This document shows, in pieces, positions 13,801 through 26,626 of a DNA stretch of 64,000 nucleotides. The translations under genes and the position numbers were made by a program. The notes under the pieces are model-generated. The model had not been told where the DNA came from. It did not search any database and saw only the letters and a list, made by a program, of their open reading frames with translations. The DNA is from Motacilla alba alba (Eukaryota > Chordata > Aves > Passeriformes > Motacillidae), in NCBI RefSeq assembly GCF_015832195.1, contig NC_052032.1, positions 4,780,618-4,844,617 of the forward strand, in the 5' to 3' direction. Within the stretch, counting starts at the first letter, position 1. Each line of letters starts with the position of its first letter.

Positions 13801-16800
13801 CACCCCAGGTCTGCAGGCTGTGTTCCTCCCTAACATTACAAGTTTTCCTACCATGTCATCCAGGCAGCTTTTCTCTTCTTCTGTGACAACTGGGGGAATT
13901 GGCTTTTGTGGGTCTGTCAAAAAAGGACACCAGTCTCAAATTCCCCATCCCAACCCACTTCAGAGTCAAGAGGTGTTTATAATTGACAAGATTAATCTCA
14001 CCAGATATTTGAGGGCTTTGCTCAAGTCTTTCATTTCACTGCTCACTCAGGCTGCTCAGGAAGATTAGAGCGAGTGCTGATGGCTTTGCAAACTGCTCCA
14101 GTGGACACTGAGTAAATATTTTAGAAAGCACAGCTGCAAAACACTCCTAATCCAGCCCTTTCAGTGACAAGCCTTCCCTAACCAGCCTGGTCCAAAAGGA
14201 AACACCAAACCCTTGACCACAAATCCTCCTTGTTATCCTCTTAAGAAGGACTCAGTGCATGCTCAGAATTCACAGCAGCATACCCTGATCTGCTGGTGGG
14301 TTTTGTATCGTGCTTCGGGGCAAAATTGGGCAAAATAAGGTCAGAAGATGGGCAAGGACCTGGACATCCATCCCCAGGCTCAGGTTGGGATTAATCCTGG
14401 CACGCTGAAGAGGTCTACTCAATTCACTGAAAATGCTTGGAGATACCTGTGCAGCTTGTTCTCACTGGTTGCTGGAAATTTATTACAGAGTGACAGGGGT
14501 TGTTGTTAAAAATGAGCTGCATTTTTGCCCAAGAACCATGGAATTTAGAATAGACCAGTTGGGGGCAAGGTGGGGAGGACAGGGGAGAAGGGGTGGTTTC
14601 AACATCTAGGTTATAAGTATAGAAGGGTTCCTGAGAGTGCAACCAAAAGATTTGTCCAAAAGTAAATAATTAGGATGTTTTCCATATGAAACTTGGAATG
14701 TATTCAAAATTAAAACTCCTGCTTCTGAGACTCAAAACTTGAGATGTATTCCTTATGTTTTAAAGGGCTGTACCATGCTCCAGTTAAGGTGTCCCTCCAA
14801 TTCTTTCCATCTCACCGGTGAAAAGATGAGTTTGAGAGTCTGTCTGTGAGGTCTGGATCTGAGAGCACTGCTGAGTAAAGTGAACAGGCTCCTGCTGTGC
14901 CAAGTCTCCCCAAGGCAGCTCTGCTTATTTCTTTTCACATCTATCACTTCCTCAAGCACACACACATTAATGATACTGATAATAGCAACAGGGGCCTTTC
15001 TGTTTTATATTTATCTCTGTTTCCTTGGCTTCTGTCCAGTCTGAAAAGTCCCACAAAAAAAATCAAAATAAGAGCTGTTGTGTCTGAACTGATTATAGGC
15101 TATCAGAGTTGATGTCCCTTTCAGATTCTGACCAGCCTCCAGAGATGGACAGCTCTGTTCTCCTGGCTGGTGCTGATGGGTCACTCATCCCTACAGGAGC
15201 AAACAGGGGGAGGACAGCCTCTGGAGCCTGCTTTTTCCCTCGGGTGATGGGGACATTTTCTAAATGGGATTTTATTACAGTGACAGTTCTGAGTGTGAAT
15301 CACCCCATTTATGTGATATTTCTAGCAGCTCCACCAATTATGGCCACCTTTGCCATGAAGAACAAGGAAATTAAGAGCAGCTAATGGACTGACACAGCTT
15401 CGGGTGCCAAGGCAGGAGCGTGTGACAAAGCAGATCAGTCCCCGCCTGCCTCTTTTCTTATTTTCCTCACTGTCAGATATTTATTGTAATAGTTGAAAGG
15501 CAGCATTTAGCTGGCATAGCACTTTCTATTTAAGGTGCTGTGCAGAACAGGCCATTCCACAGATAAAGGGAAAAGTATGTTTGAGGACAATATTGGGACT
15601 GAAATGGAAATTGCCATAAATTGGGTTGGCAAGCATCCTTATTATTCATTGGGATGATTTAAGTGCCTCTTTTAGAAAGAAGAAAAAAGTAAAGGTGTGT
15701 TCGTGGGGGGGAAATATTCTAAAACTGAAACTGCCCTCTGCTCAGTCATTAAATAAATTCATGACCCAGCAATGCCTCAGGGAGTTTTCCATGCCCAGCC
15801 TCCAGGCCAGGCAGGCTGCAGGACTCTGGGGCCTTGCTGAGAGCAGGGATCAGCTTCTTCAAGGCTGCTCAGACTCCTTTGGGAGAATATTTGCTGAATT
15901 GGAGGCTGGCAATGGTTAAGGAGGGGATCCTGCTCTTTGCCTCGACCTCTGTGTGCTCCATGGGGCAGGGAGGGGTCTGGTGCAGGATTCCCATGGGGCT
16001 CTCCTGTGCTTGTAGGGGACACAGCAGCCTTTCCCAGGACTTGCTATTGAGGATTCACTTTTGTGAGAGCAATTCAGAAGCTGCACTGGAAGCTGCTAAA
16101 AAGATGAGCAGCTCAGGATGGAGGATTCTGGATTATTAATCCCTCAGCTCCCTGCAGGGCTTCCAGGAGATGAACAAATCCTTTCCCTTTCCAGTCACTG
16201 CTGGTGTTCCCATGGTGGTTCCTTCAGGATTTTTGTAATACCAGAAAAAAAATTATTACAGGGGCTGCTGCCTTTTTCCATAATCTGGATTGTAGCATTT
16301 ACCCTGATGAGCCCACAAGAAGCCTTGGATAGTATTGCAGCCCTCAACACTGGCATTGCCTACCTTTATTTAGCACCTAAGGCTCCTGAGGCACTTTTTG
16401 AGGTGTACATGACAAAATTACACATCATTCCTTTGAACTGCAACCAGTTTGGAGCTGCAGACTATTGCAGGTGCTGTGGGGTGTTGATTCTGTCCCAGTA
16501 TTCAGAGCAGAAAATGAGGAACCATGGTATGTAACTGCAAATGAGCAAGGACTGTGCTTATCAGAGTGTAATTACCCTGATCTGTGACCTTGAGGGAGCT
16601 GAGGCTCTGATAAGAAGCCCCTGGGAAGGGTACTCTCCTGTCAGACTGAGAACATGCACAGAGATGAGCTGCTGCTCTTATCTCAGTTTCTCCTTTATTT
16701 CTTACTCTGTTTTTTTCCCCTCCTTATTTCTACAGAAAAAGCTTTGAGCGTTGTGGGGGGGGGGTGGTTTTTTGGGGGTTTTTTGCCTTTTGAGCTTCCT

Positions 16801-18572
16801 AGGTTGCAGTCTGAAGAAAATCACATTCACATCTTTTTTCTGAGAGGCCCTTGAATATTTCTGGGCTACTCCACGATGCCCTGAGGGCAGCCTTGGTGTC
16901 CCAGTGTCACCTGTGGTGGTTCTGCTGGGACAAAGCGTTCTGGCTCAGCTCTCCTGCTCCCAGTGGCCACCAGCCCTGCAGCCCCAGCATCACTGGTGGG
17001 CTGGCAGTGCTCAGGGGTCTGAGCACACCAGCAGTGTGTACCAACAGCACTGAAGGCAAAACTGGGACCATGGCTTCCCCGTGGGCACGCGGAGCTTCGC
17101 ACTCTGCTGAAAGGCCTTTAATGGTTTGTTTCAGAAGAGGTTAACTCTCCAAAAACCAAAGGAATACTTGCACTCCAGGCCACATCACCCAAACTGCCTT
17201 GTCAGCTGCCCAGCTCCTCCACAGCCACCTCCAGCTGCATCCCACCTCTCCTGTTCATTTCACATCTCAAATATTTCCTTCCAACACATGACACTTTCTG
17301 TCAGTCCCACCAGGAAAAACTGACTAATGCAGAGCAGAGGCAGTGTGTGGGGTACCTGTGGAGAGCAAAACTTCTGGTGTAAAGGAGCAGTGCCCATGGC
17401 ACAAGCATTTAAAGGGAATTATTTCAGGCTGCCTCTAGTCTGGTCCCAAAGTCTGACTATTATCAGTGAACGAGGAGTGTGTTTTATCCAAAAGCAGTTC
17501 AGTTTCTGAGCACCAAGTGAACTGAAGTGTAATAAAGAGGAAGTTTTGATATTCAAAAAATGCTCTTTAAGACTTGGTCTTAAAATGCTACTGTAGGTGC
17601 ACACACAAAAAAAGCAACATGAAATTGCCTAAACCTGCAGAGAAAATTTTGGCAGGGCTCTGAACAGGCCCAGGCAGCCTGGTCTGCTTCTCTCTCAGCT
17701 GGTAGATAGCACTCAGTGCACCCTCAGAATGGACAGAATTCATGGTTCACATATATTCCTTCCAAATGGGTCAAAAATGATTAAATATTTGCTGGGCCTA
17801 AACAAAATTAACTGTATAGTGTGGCTTTCTCCATGTGGAGAGCTAGGGAAAAGTTAGGAAAAGCAGTTGGGGGGTTCTTATAAATAAAAACATATGTGCC
17901 ATATCAAAAGGGAATAGAAAACCTTCTATTGCAGCTTTTGGTGGGGATGTTGTTTGTAAGCATGTGTCAGGTGAGTACTTCATAATTTGTGTCTGGAAAT
18001 TGTTCATTATTTTTAAAAAAGTGTATAGAAAGTGTTGGACCTGTGACAGACCCAGATCCCTCTGAATCTGAGGAAAAGTCAAGTCTGTAGTTTGGGTTTT
18101 GAAATGAGAGAATGTGGATGGGATCCTGGATCCTCCCCTCATTGGAACATATGGTGTTGCCAAAAAAAAAGCTCAACCTACTGGAAAAAGAATTAGCAAG
18201 TATATCACAAGAAGCTGTGCAGAAGTGCTTTGTGTGTGCATTTCTTTCAGCATCTCTGCCTGTGTGCAAACCACATGGGTGCAATTCAGTTCCCAATAAC
18301 CATGTCTGCTACCCATCCATAAGGCCACAAAGGCTGGATACAGATGTGCCCTGCTCCCAGGGCTGGCTGCAGTGCTAGGAAGCAGATGTGCTCCTCCTAG
18401 GCTTCCTTGGTTGTTTAAATGCCCAGAGCAAAAGTGTTACTGCCCTGACACGGGCATTTCACTCGGGGCTGTTGCTTCTCTCAAATGCCAATATCAGTGC
18501 TGTGCCCTCCCTCACTGGGATCATCTCCAGCAGGAGAACAATTTAATATCCCACTGGAGCAGCTCAACAAGG
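7845..18572. other. Unique non-coding DNA, no supported gene
   Basis: Mostly unique sequence with frequent stops in all frames. Simple tracts are T15 at 8745-8759, T18 at 11737-11754, and a G10 run at 16755-16764 followed by further G runs to 16778. An AT-rich block at about 11225-11400 is dense in TAAT/ATTA cores. No transposon was recognised across this roughly 10.7-kb interval. Confidence 0.55.
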
Positions 18573-18578
18573 GTGTTC

Positions 18579-18857
18579 TGTCGCCCTGTTCTTCTAAGCC
18601 TTCTGATGTTCATATTTTTGTAATGGAGTTTCTCACGCACTTTTCATGTAAATAATGATTGTTTTGCATTCCTTTCTGGAGGAGGAGAAAATTGATGGAC
18701 TGTTAGTTTAACCAGTGTGGCTAGAGAGGTAGCAATTTCATCCTCCAATCCATGGTCACTTTTGAAAGTCTATAAATATTGGAGTTCAGAAATAAACTGC
18801 CCTCTTTTTATCTTAAACATCTCAGCTTGTGCGTGTCGTTTGTGTCCTATTGCGACA
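18579..18857 (+). mobile_element. Solo LTR, family A, copy 1 (endogenous retrovirus)
   Basis: A 279-bp element begins with TGTCGC and ends with the exact inverted complement GCGACA. It is flanked by gtgttc on the left (18573-18578) and gtattc on the right (18858-18863), a 6-bp target-site duplication with one mismatch. The order of signals is that of an LTR on the plus strand: a CCAAT box at 18745-18749, a TATAAATA box at 18771-18778 and an AATAAA polyadenylation signal at 18791-18796. A second copy of the family lies at 41325-41617 in the same orientation. No gag, pol or env sequence adjoins it, so it is a solo LTR. The 6-bp duplication fits class II (ERVK-like) integrases; that placement is inferred, not shown. 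Confidence 0.88.
18745..18796 (+). promoter_or_regulatory. LTR family A promoter and poly(A) signals
   Basis: CCAAT, TATAAATA and AATAAA occur in that order within 52 bp inside the LTR, as expected for a retroviral U3 promoter running into R. The same order is kept in copy 2, where the last signal is ATTAAA. Present-day activity is unknown. Confidence 0.55.
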
Positions 18858-18863
18858 GTATTC

Positions 18864-20881
18864 TAAGAAAGGACAGGATAGGATTTTATTTTTTCTTAGC
18901 TTTGTGCCCTTGTCTACCTGCCTTCAGTTACACTTGACTGTCTCCACTTCCCAAATGCTGACTCTGATTAGTTGCAGAAATCCACCCAGCTGCAGAAACC
19001 TTCTGGAAAGTTGAAATCAGACTTTTCCTAGAAAACTGTGTTGTCTGTATTTGGGGCCCTCAGCTAAGGACCCTTCCTTTCTGTGGGCTTGTGCTCATAG
19101 GAACAAGCTCAGAGCTGCTTCTTTGAATGTTATTTATCAGTTTCAAGAGGTTCTCTTATTTTGGGGCCTTTGGCAACGTTTGTCCTTCCTCTGGGTCTGT
19201 CTGCAGAGTTTTGGGGATGGAGTCTTAGCAAGCCAACCCACACCTGAGGGTGCTGAGCCTCTGCCACACTGAGATCACTCCTGCAGTGTTGTGGTGGCTG
19301 CTCGCAGCTCCTGTGTCACAGCACAGATTGACAGCGTCCTGGTAAACCTCAAACCAAAACTGCAACTTTCATTTTGCTGCTAATTGTTTGGAATTCTTTG
19401 AACTCACGTCTGCGGATGGCACTTGAAACTGCCTCTGCTTGGTACACCTCATAAACAGATGGAGTGTTTGTTGACGTTTCTGTGACAGCTTGAAAACTTG
19501 TTTCCTACCTCTGAGCTGAGCCCTTTCTGCCTTGTCCTCCATCTGCCATCTCATTTTAAAACTAGCAGAACAACTCAAGTGAAGCAATTCCGACTTTTTC
19601 CATCTGTGCACAGTTAATTAAGAGGGTAATGAGAGCTCCGAATGAACAAGCCCTGCATTAATTCAAGATATGATTAAGGGAAACATCTAAAAATGAAAAA
19701 TATATATGTGCCTACATACATACATTTTTTAAAAGCCTTGAGCCCCTTTTGTCTGTCCCTGTGCTTGCCAGCATTATGGTTAGGGATGATTAAAAAATAG
19801 GAAAGATGACTACAGAAAACTGAGTCTGTATTCTGAGCATGAAATCTGTGTATAAGCAGCTTGAAGGTGTAGAGATTGTTATAACTTGAACATGTGTGAA
19901 GATGGGGCTTGATAGTGGGAGAAGAAAATGTTGTTTGTTTTTTGGAGGGTTAGAAAGGTGACTTACAGGACCAAGGCATGGAGAGAGTCACAATCCAAGG
20001 AGTTGCCCCAGCTGAAATTAAGACATATGGTTCTGTGTGATATTTGCTTTTGTGGCCATCCCTGCGTGCTCTCAGCCAGGCAACATGTGACTGCAGGAAT
20101 GTACCTTGGGAAATTCTGCAACAAGCCAACCCTGTCTCAGCAGCTACTGAACTAGGAGCTCCAGCCTAGGCTGGAAAAGGGGAGATATTGCCTAATTTTT
20201 CTCTGATCAGACTAAAGAGCCAACAAGAACCCTCGCTGGAGACCCAGGAGAGTGAATTGGACGGAGAGAGAGGCAAAGTTTGGTCCTGCAAAGTTTAAAC
20301 TGGGGAGGAAATCGGCAGCTGGGGAAGGACAGGGCTGGGATAATGCGGGGATAAAGGACAGGCCAAAGAAAGGGGCATGAAGACCTCAGAAAGAGGAAGA
20401 GGAGGCTGCAGAGCAAAGCAGCAGCTCTTCTCTCTTTACCTTGTGGCTCCCTCCAGCTTTACAGCTCACATTTTGCTTTACTGGGGCAGAAAAATGAGTA
20501 GCACTGAAGAGGCTGAGTGAGTTCTTGTTGGGTTCTTTTCCCCCCTTCTTGGTTTCTTGCAGCAGCAGGAAACACAGAAAATATTTCTAAACAAAGCTTG
20601 AAATTGGCTGTTTGCATTTTGCCTGTGAAATTTCCTGGGGCTCACAAATTGGACTCTCATCCCCGCGCTGCCAGGGAAGGCAGACGCATTAGCAGAGCTC
20701 GGTGGAGATCTTGGCTGCAGCCACCAGGAAGGAGCTGGGATTTACCTGCTACGGCTTTATTAATTAAAAAACAGCCTTTTTCTGGCTGCTGGTGGTGGCT
20801 GGTGGCCTGTTGCCTGACAGATGCCATGAGAATGAGGCTTTTCAGCCCCCCCCCCCAGGTGCTGTTTGCCGGGGAGGGGTG
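18864..20881. other. Unique non-coding DNA
   Basis: No transposon or gene was recognised between the first family A LTR and the first family B LTR. A run of 11 C at 20846-20856 lies about 30 bp before the family B element. Confidence 0.55.
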
Positions 20882-20887
20882 GCAGAC

Positions 20888-21306
20888 TGGTCACACTCAT
20901 ATTTTCTGGAAAAATCCCCTTGCCCAGGATTCTTCTCCTGGGAAGCTGAGAAGCCTCAGAGAAAAAAGAAAACAATATTATCTCATTTGCTTCTCCTGGG
21001 TTTTGCTGCTTTGGAATGTGTTTGGAGATTTCTTTATCCAACAGGTGATTGTTTGATTGGATTCATGTGAATTGTTTTTACTTAATGACCAATCAGGGCT
21101 AAGTATGCTGGGACTCTGGAAAGAGTAACGAGTTTTCATTATTATCTTTTAGTCTTCTGTAATTATCCTTTCTGTATTCTTTAGCATAGTTTAGTACAGT
21201 ATTCTTTAATATAATATAGTATCATAAAGTAATAAATGAGCCTTCTAAGAACATGGAGCCAGATTCATCATTCCTGCCTTTGTCTGGGAGCCCCACAAAC
21301 ACAAGA
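20888..21306 (+). mobile_element. Solo LTR, family B, copy 1 (endogenous retrovirus)
   Basis: A 419-bp element flanked by a perfect 6-bp target-site duplication, gcagac, at 20882-20887 and 21307-21312. Compared with the other two copies it has one extra G near the start (TGGTCACAC against TGTCACAG) and ends in GA instead of CA, so both termini have decayed by point change. It carries the family's AT-rich stretch and an AATAAA-type signal in its 3' third (near 21230), which sets the strand as plus. There is no adjoining internal viral sequence. Confidence 0.88.
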
Positions 21307-21509
21307 GCAGACTGGGAAAACTTGTGGCATTTTCACAGGGACCCCAAGGAGACAGTGGAGTGAGGTGTCCCACAGCACATGACTGCACAGGGTGGGATGG
21401 AAGCTGTCAAAATATGTATCCTCTTCTTTCTAAATCATTTCCAAAGCATTGTGGGAAACAGGGCTGGAAGGGAAATCAAGATATAATCCCCTGCCCCAAA
21501 GGAACATCA

Positions 21510-21730
21510 AAACTGTCACTTCTGTCAAGCATTTGTCTAATCTGTACTCAGAACCTCCCCGGGCAGGGATTTCACACCCTCCCTGGGCTATCTTTTCTGG
21601 AGTTTAACTACCCTTGCTGTTAGAAAGTTTATCTTAATATCTGGTCTGGATCTCCCTGGCTGTAATTTTAAGCCCATTATTCCTTGTTCTGCCTGACGTG
21701 GAGACCAAATTTATTCTCCCCAAAGATGTG
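21510..21730 (-). repeat. CR1 LINE fragment (old)
   Basis: The stretch reading 'gttagaaagtttatcttaa' and then 'cccattattccttgttctg' is the antisense of a well-known avian CR1 segment just upstream of the 3' end. Divergence is clear but the word order is kept. It is truncated at both ends and contains no open reverse transcriptase frame. The left edge is approximate, and similarity may begin a few tens of bases earlier. Confidence 0.72.
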
Positions 21731-21734
21731 TGTG

Positions 21735-22900
21735 TGGAGTTCAGCCTGCCAGGGGGAGCAGGGACACAAGGGCTCATTGTGAAAGGCACCAGTGACACAT
21801 TTGTGTGCCAGGACTGCCCTTGTCCCTCCAGGTGTCCACAGCTGTGCCCCAACACCAGAGCTGGGCTGGGTTTTGCATTGTTTTGTCACTGGCTGGGGCA
21901 GTGTGAACCTGAAGGGAGAGGGGAATTGGTCAGGGAGCTGGGGTATCATCAACCTGATGTTCAAACTGTTAGGGGGTTAATACCCTCATAGCATCTGAAC
22001 AACAAAATGGACGAGAAGTTTTTCCTGAAATCTGAAGAAAATTAAATTTTTCCCCAAGACATCAATGTTTTAGAAGTTTCCACTAAAAATAATAAATAAA
22101 TAGAATTCCCCACCTTTTTACCAGCTAAGTCTGAAACTCCTTGAAATAAGGGCTAGTAATGGAAGTGCTGACAGTATCTTAACTAAAGTAGCGTGAAAGG
22201 AGTGATATAATAGTTTATTTCAGGTAATGCCATGGTGATTTTTAATTTACATAATGTCAAAAATGCAATATGTGAACTTTCTGAAAGCAAAAAAGTGGTG
22301 ATAAAAACATCTATTTATTCCTTCTGCCTCCTTGCAGAAATGAGAGAAAGAACAAAGCCACAAGGAAAAACCTCAAGGCCATGGTATTTACATGAGGCAG
22401 AGCTACACACAATGTACCCTGGGAGTGTTTGAAAGAGAAGCTGACCTGGTGTAGTTGCTCTTGTCTCAAATCATTTGCTAGTTTAATAGCTTACCATTTG
22501 CAAAATGATGTTTAGATTATTTTCCCTTCCTAGCATTAAATAGAGCTGGTGCACAGTGAATGTGAGAGGGTTGTGGAGGACTCCCAGGTCCCAAAGTCAA
22601 TGCTCCTGCCAGTTCAGCATGTCCTGCCTGTGGATGCACAAAGTGTGACCCGAATGGAGGGGACTGGGGGGTGCTGCAGTTTGGGGGTTTATAGATTTGG
22701 GGGATTTTTAGGTAATTAGTCAGATTTCTGGTGGGCTTTTTGAGAATAAGTGGTCTTCATTCCTGGAACAAGACACCTAAGGGGTGTCCTCCAGACCCCA
22801 GCAGTGCCACCAGGGTGAGCTCAGGCTCCAGAGCTGCTCTGTGTGCTCCTGGAAAGGTTTCCCTGCCCACGGGAGGTTTTGTCCTGAGTTCTCAGCCCAG
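21735..22900. other. Unique non-coding DNA
   Basis: No gene recognised. G-rich runs (4 to 6 G each) are spaced between about 22658 and 22706, with loops of 3 to about 11 bases, giving a weak G-quadruplex possibility. Nothing else stands out. Confidence 0.5.
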
Positions 22901-22903
22901 CCA

Positions 22904-22953
22904 AGGGGGACTCGATGATCCTGAGGATCTTTTCTGATTAAATGATTCTGTGC
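22904..22953 (+). repeat. CR1 LINE 3'-end fragment
   Basis: A roughly 50-bp piece containing 'ggactcgatgatcctgagg' and ending 'aaatgattctgtg' matches the conserved 3' terminus of avian CR1 elements. The rest of the element is missing, consistent with the extreme 5' truncation usual for CR1. Confidence 0.75.
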
Positions 22954-22959
22954 CATGCA

Positions 22960-24340
22960 TGGGTGTGTGTCAAAGAGCCATTTCTTCTGCTCCCTTGAGT
23001 CAGGGGCTCTTTGCAGGACTCTGCCTACCCTAATCCCAGCCTGAGATGATCCTGGAGGCTGTTGTCCACCCCAAATTCTGAAATAACCCCACTGGAGTTA
23101 TAAAGAGGTGGCTGCGAAGAGAGAAGGATCAACCTGCTCCTTTCCAAAGAAAATAAACAGCAGGTCTGTTAAAAAAATACTGTTCAAAGAGAGCCCAGTG
23201 TCCTCCAGAGGAACTGTTTAAACAGCATTTTAGCAAATTTGCAGTTAGCTATAACCAGTCCACTAAAATTCTATTTTGGAGTACGTGATATTGAACCAAT
23301 CAGAGAATCTTCTGGGACTGGAGTCAACTTCTGTGGTCACTTCTTTCAGCAGAGCCCCATCAGACACTGCTTGCTTGTAGATTAATTTATTAATTCTCTT
23401 TAGGAAGTAGGACTTAGAGAACATTGTAGCAAATGTCATTACATGGATACAAAAACCCCAGATGTGAGGAAATGCAGGTGAGGTGGGTGGGTGGCTGGCA
23501 GCTCACGGGAGCAATGCAGAGCCTTCAGCTGATACCAAGTTCTCCAAACAGAATTTTAGAAGATTTTCAACATGTCCAATCCTTGTCCTCTCCCTCCTCA
23601 CAAAGGGGAAACTCCAGGTTCAGTGATTAACACAGCCCAGTGTGACACAATAGAGCTTGCAGCCACTAAAGCAGCCTAGTGTGACAAAAAAATTCTGAGA
23701 GAAGTTAATAGAAATCCTGCATCATGAAACAATCCACAGAGGAAGAGAATCCCTTGTGACAATATTATACTTTCAATATCATTCATAAAAATAAACCAAA
23801 TAAAAGTCAATTGTAAGGTCCAGGATACCATAAAATATGAGTTTGGTTAGAGACACTTAGAAGGAAAATTTGTTTTAAATATGTGTAATCACCTTGAAGC
23901 CTCACACATTCACAGTTTTAATCTAGCACATTAGTGAGATTAGTACATGGGTTTTTTTGCAATTAAACTGCATATTTTATCACTTCTTCTACTTTCATGC
24001 TATATAAACTTGCAGGAAATTACAGGCCTATAAATATTGCCAGAGCCCTTCCTCTGTGGGAGACAGAAGAACAGAGAGACAGAAGCAGTGTGGGCGGCTG
24101 GCTCCTTTCTTCCCCTAATTGTGCCCTTAATCAATAACCCCAAAATTTTGTAGAGGCAATTGTAGGATTAGGATGCACACCCAGGGAAGCTCAGAGATCC
24201 CATGGGGAGCTCTGTGCCTGCAGCCTCCAGAGCTTGCCAGAGACTAGGCAGGACGAGCTCCTGTTTGGCTGGAGAGGAAAGGGAGTGGCAAGAGTGGAAC
24301 TGGCACTTTCCCAATGGCAAACTGACTAAATCCTCTCCTG
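22960..24340. other. Unique non-coding DNA
   Basis: No gene or recognisable transposon was seen. The interval is moderately AT-rich, with no tandem repeats of note. Confidence 0.5.
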
Positions 24341-24343
24341 TGG

Positions 24344-24997
24344 TGCATCTAGGTTTGGAAAGACAGGTGCCTGCTAAGGAAGGCAGGAGCCTCCTCTGAA
24401 ATGGGAAATGTAAACCCCCTCCCTCCAAATTGCTATAAATTTTAAATTAAGGGGGGCTCAGACAAAAAATATGGGAGCAGGAATAACAGTTCTTTACTGG
24501 GGAAGAAAATAAAAAGATAAAATAGACAATGCAGTAAATCAAAACAACACTGACAGAGTCAGAACACAGCCTGACACCCTGTGGGTCAGGGTGCTGGCAG
24601 GAGTACCATTGGAATTGTGGCTGCAGCCCTCCTGGAGTGTCAGGGGTGGCTCTGCTGGAGCAGGGATCCTGGAGAAAGGTCTAGTCTTCCTCTCAAGATC
24701 CAGTGGAAGAGGCTGCTGTTTCTCTGGGAATCCAGTAGGGAAGCAGTGCTGGTGTTCCAGAATCTCAGATTATATCCAGGTAGGAATGCTTGGCTCCTCC
24801 CTCTGAGCAGAGCATCTCCCAATGGATGCTGCAGTTCTTATCAGCCATGCAGTGACATTCAATGGCCCGTTATCAGCAGATGTTCCCCCTGGAGGGAGGA
24901 GTGGGTGTGGAAGAGATAAGGAAAACTGCCCACTGAACAGAAGACAATTGCCATGCAGATGGCAAATAGAATACAATCTGCTTGGCAATCCAGGACA
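24344..24997 (-). mobile_element. Solo LTR, family E (avian ERV, probably ERVL-like)
   Basis: An element of about 654 bp read on the minus strand. Its 5' terminus (right edge) starts TGTCCTGGATTGCC. Its 3' part reads CTGTTATTCCTGCTCCCATA, followed by a 'CTGTCTTTCCAAACC' end, wording I recognise from common songbird LTRs. The right boundary at 24997 is well placed by the TGTCCTGG start. The left boundary is approximate because the terminal bases (tgcatctagg on the plus strand) depart from the expected inverted repeat, and I see no clear target-site duplication. Family assignment is from memory. Confidence 0.75.
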
Positions 24998-25002
24998 GGC
25001 GT

Positions 25003-26620
25003 CAGGCTGTGTGACTGCCTGAGGAAGGAGAACTGTCTGCTCCTCAGCCCTTTATTTGCTATGTGTGAAGATGTTCTCCTTCTTCCTGTCCATGTCTTCA
25101 CGTGGCTGTCTCTCCCTCTCCTCCCACGCTGAGTTTACCCAGATGTATTCCTTGTTTCCACATTTTGCACTGCCCATGAGCTTTCTGCTTTCCTCAGATA
25201 TCCATTCCTTCTCATTGCTTGCTTTACCTCTGAGGTGGATCCTTGTGCTGCATGGACAGTTCACACCCAAACCTGAGCTGGTTTTGCTCTTGGAGGAAGC
25301 TTTCCCTGCTGCTCAGCTCTTCCTGCTTGCACGGCAGAGCAGGGGAATGTTTCCCATTTTTCACCAGAAACCAACATTTCAGAGGATGAAGGAGCCCAGG
25401 CACTTCCCAAAATGAGCCTTTTTCTGGTCATTGACTCTCAGTGTTGTGCTGGACCACACCTGCCTGTGTGGCAGAGAGGAGAGCAGCCTGAAACCCACCC
25501 ACTGTGTTGATCTGTGGCTTCTGAACTCCAGACACTGTGTCAGAGCTGCCTTTTTCCTCACCCAAAGTGCTTTCAGGCATGTCAGGGGGTTGGAGCAGTT
25601 CTGCCAAGTCATGTGCTGGAAAAAGGCAGATGATGCTCTCAGCAGAAAGGGTTGCAAAGAGGAGAAGGGCAGATGCCAGTATTTCCAGAGATCAAGGTAC
25701 CTCTGTTGTAGGAAAACAAATAAGGGCTGAGCTTTAGGCAAGGTTTGAGTAGCTTTAGAGCCAGCCTGGATCTGATCCACTCAATCCAGTGCTGTTGATG
25801 CCTCCAGCACCGTAAACTCATCTCCTTAAATGTCACTTTGGAAGGTGAACAGAGGGGAAGTTGAGCTAGTAATATATAATCACATTAGATTTCTTTTAGG
25901 AAAAAAAATCTCTTTTTTTGGAAAAAAAAAAAAAAGTTCTTCTTTGCAAGCCCTGATCAGCCTTGCATTCTCTTCCTCCCATTCCTCTCAAACCAACAGA
26001 GTCCTGATCTGGTGCACACAAGCAGATTTTCGTCAATTGGAGCCAATTTCACTGGGACACCAGGAATGTTTCACCAGGCTCAGGCAGCTGCAGCTCCAAG
26101 TCTTTCCTGAGTGCAGCCTTTGAGCAGTACCAGGCTTTGTGTGCGGCTGAATCAGCATCCTGGGGAGTGAGAAAGCACCAGGAACTGAAAGCAGAGGATT
26201 CCTCCATGAACCAAGGAAGATTTGCTGTAGCATCTCCAAAATCCTGGGCAGAAATCTCTCTGTGCATTTGTGTGAGCAGCCAGGAGGTGGCTGCTTCAGA
26301 GCTCATGGCAAAGCCATTGCATGTGGATGCTGAGCCTGCAGATTTTAGGGACAGAACACAGAGACTGGGAGGCCATGACCAAATTCCTTCATCTTATCAA
26401 CCTACAACTTAGCAACAACTGGCCATTGCTCGGGCTGCTAATGCTTCAACAAACCCTCAGCTGGATGGCCTGAAAGAGGAAAATCTCACAGACAAAGCTG
26501 CTCAGCACAGCTGCAGAGCAGCCCCTGCTCCCTGCAAACAGCACTTGTGCCTCTTGCAGGGATCCCTGTGAGCTGACACCAGGCCCACCTGCTGAATTAG
26601 GGAAAAGAGGCCAGAACAGG
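25003..26620. other. Unique non-coding DNA
   Basis: Several overlapping frames of 100 to 130 codons run on both strands around 25.1-25.8 kb. None resembles a known protein and they overlap each other, as expected of chance frames in GC-richer DNA. A run of 14 A lies at 25922-25935. Confidence 0.5.
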
Positions 26621-26626
26621 GAAAGC

